13,298 bases of DNA from Methanomassiliicoccus sp. UBA6 (GTDB lineage: Archaea; Thermoplasmatota; Thermoplasmata; Methanomassiliicoccales; Methanomassiliicoccaceae), in the NCBI GenBank assembly GCA_002508545.1, contig DAVH01000005.1:1528-14825 (forward strand), in the 5' to 3' direction. Of the stretch, positions 12,779 to 13,298 are shown in pieces. Every line of letters starts with the position of its first letter. Within the stretch, counting starts at the first letter, position 1. The notes below the pieces were generated by a model. The model was given only the letters and a program-made list of their open reading frames with translations, had not been told where the DNA came from and made no database searches. A program made the translations under genes and the position numbers.

Positions 12779-13298
12779 TCATTCATTGCCCTTAGCATGA
12801 GAGACCTCCGTCTCCTTCACTTCTGCTACATCGCCTTTCGGAATCAGAATCGCTGCGACCAGACCTATGAGTGACACGGATATGATAGCAATTAGTGCCA
12901 GCCCGAAGGTCTGAGCTTCCGCGAGGATCGTCGTGACCAATATGGACCCGACCACCGCCGTTCCGAAGGAGGAGCCGAGATTCGAAAGACTTCTCGATAG
13001 GCCAGATATCTCTCCCTGGTCCTTCTCTGGGAACGCCGATTGCACTACGTTGACAGAAGAGGTGAGCATAACTCCAATCCCCAATCCCATGAGGAACAGA
13101 CCTGGAACGAAATTCCAGACGCTTGCTGTCGATGCCCCGCCCGATAAGGCCCTAGGAAGCAACAGCACGAGGATCATGCCGACCGTGGTCAGTACGAATC
13201 CCAGAATTATGAGTCTTCTCTGAGTGGTTCTCGTCGCAAGCTTTCTTGCCCTAATCCCCGTCAGCAGAATGCCGATCGTTGCCGGGGTAAGCACTAGG
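12779..13298 (-). CDS. MFS transporter (DHA2-like), C-terminal part (5' end outside window)
   Basis: The last ~170 residues of a major facilitator superfamily efflux/uptake permease. Four complete hydrophobic helices are visible, plus part of a fifth at the window edge. The segment SAFPEKDQGEISGLSRSLSN followed by LGSSFGTAVVGSI is characteristic of the second half of DHA2-type drug:H+ antiporters. The final helix (TILAEAQTFGLALIAII onwards) is followed by a charged cytosolic tail ending at TGA 12779. The frame is open to the window edge, so the GTG at 13294 is internal. The substrate cannot be predicted. A deleted relative of the same gene lies inverted at 6491-6742, and a truncated GH15 gene follows immediately, suggesting that the transporter was once paired with an alpha-glucosidase. 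Confidence 0.9.
   Translation of the reverse strand, partial: LVLTPATIGILLTGIRARKLATRTTQRRLIILGFVLTTVGMILVLLLPRALSGGASTASVWNFVPGLFLMGLGIGVMLTSSVNVVQSAFPEKDQGEISGLSRSLSNLGSSFGTAVVGSILVTTILAEAQTFGLALIAIISVSLIGLVAAILIPKGDVAEVKETEVSHAKGNE
12895..12938 (-). repeat. Inverted repeat, right copy (within MFS gene)
   Basis: Partner of 6589-6632 in the opposite orientation; 12895-12933 is the exact part. It encodes VTTILAEAQTFGLA at the start of the last helix of the transporter. Confidence 0.9.

Noticed and set aside
12718..12786. 22-codon acidic ORF overlapping the MFS stop and the GTG of the GH15 fragment
   Set aside because: It is tempting as a coupled small gene, but it is very short, low-complexity and simply spans the linker. 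No independent support.

Overview
The window looks archaeal. The GC-rich genes sit behind short AT-rich intergenic stretches that carry archaeal TATA-box-like elements 22-27 nt from the likely transcript starts. Some of these transcripts would be leaderless, others have GGAGG/GAGGT ribosome sites, and the stop/termination regions carry oligo-T runs. The gene set fits a euryarchaeon of the Thermoplasmata/Methanomassiliicoccales type: type II methionyl aminopeptidase of archaeal length, ASHDLQEPLRMV-type histidine kinases, a long SPFH protein, DUF3795 and a GH15 glucosidase. The lineage is inferred from general resemblance, not demonstrated.

Layout. 1-3148 (+): the 3' end of one histidine kinase, then a complete soluble kinase with four PAS domains and a closely related catalytic core. 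3167-3370 (-): a small HMA-type copper/metal chaperone, convergent with the kinase. 3494-5575 (-): a large membrane-anchored SPFH/flotillin-like protein. It is divergent from a Cys-rich DUF3795 protein (5649-6299, +), and a perfectly palindromic TATA element lies between them. 6491-6742 (+): the remnant of an MFS drug/sugar-type transporter, with first and last membrane helices joined. It is followed by an intact GH15 glucoamylase/trehalase-like enzyme (6889-8808, +). 9177-9593 (+): a single-domain fasciclin protein without a signal peptide. 9702-10091 (+): a hypothetical protein with a SAP-like end. 10198-10644 (-): a PsiE-family membrane protein. 10893-11780 (-): type II methionine aminopeptidase, preceded by a 34-residue ORF (11794-11898, -). 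12054-12404 (+): a two-helix SHOCT-domain membrane protein. 12560-12721 (-): the truncated 5' end of a second GH15 gene. 12779-13298 (-): the 3' part of an MFS transporter that runs off the window.

The main result is that the window holds two copies of the same gene pair, MFS transporter followed by GH15, in opposite orientation about 6 kb apart, with reciprocal decay. The left copy kept GH15 and lost nearly all of the transporter. The right copy kept the transporter, at least its C-terminal part, and lost nearly all of GH15. Neither fragment has been recognised as a gene by length alone; both are visible by comparing their translations with the intact partner. The two loci also share a 39-nt exact inverted match inside otherwise diverged sequence.

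The remaining genes are mostly single transcription units concerned with sensing (kinases), membrane organisation (SPFH, SHOCT, PsiE), metal handling (HMA, DUF3795 cysteines), protein maturation (MetAP) and alpha-glucoside breakdown (GH15). No CRISPR array, rRNA, intact tRNA or insertion sequence was seen.
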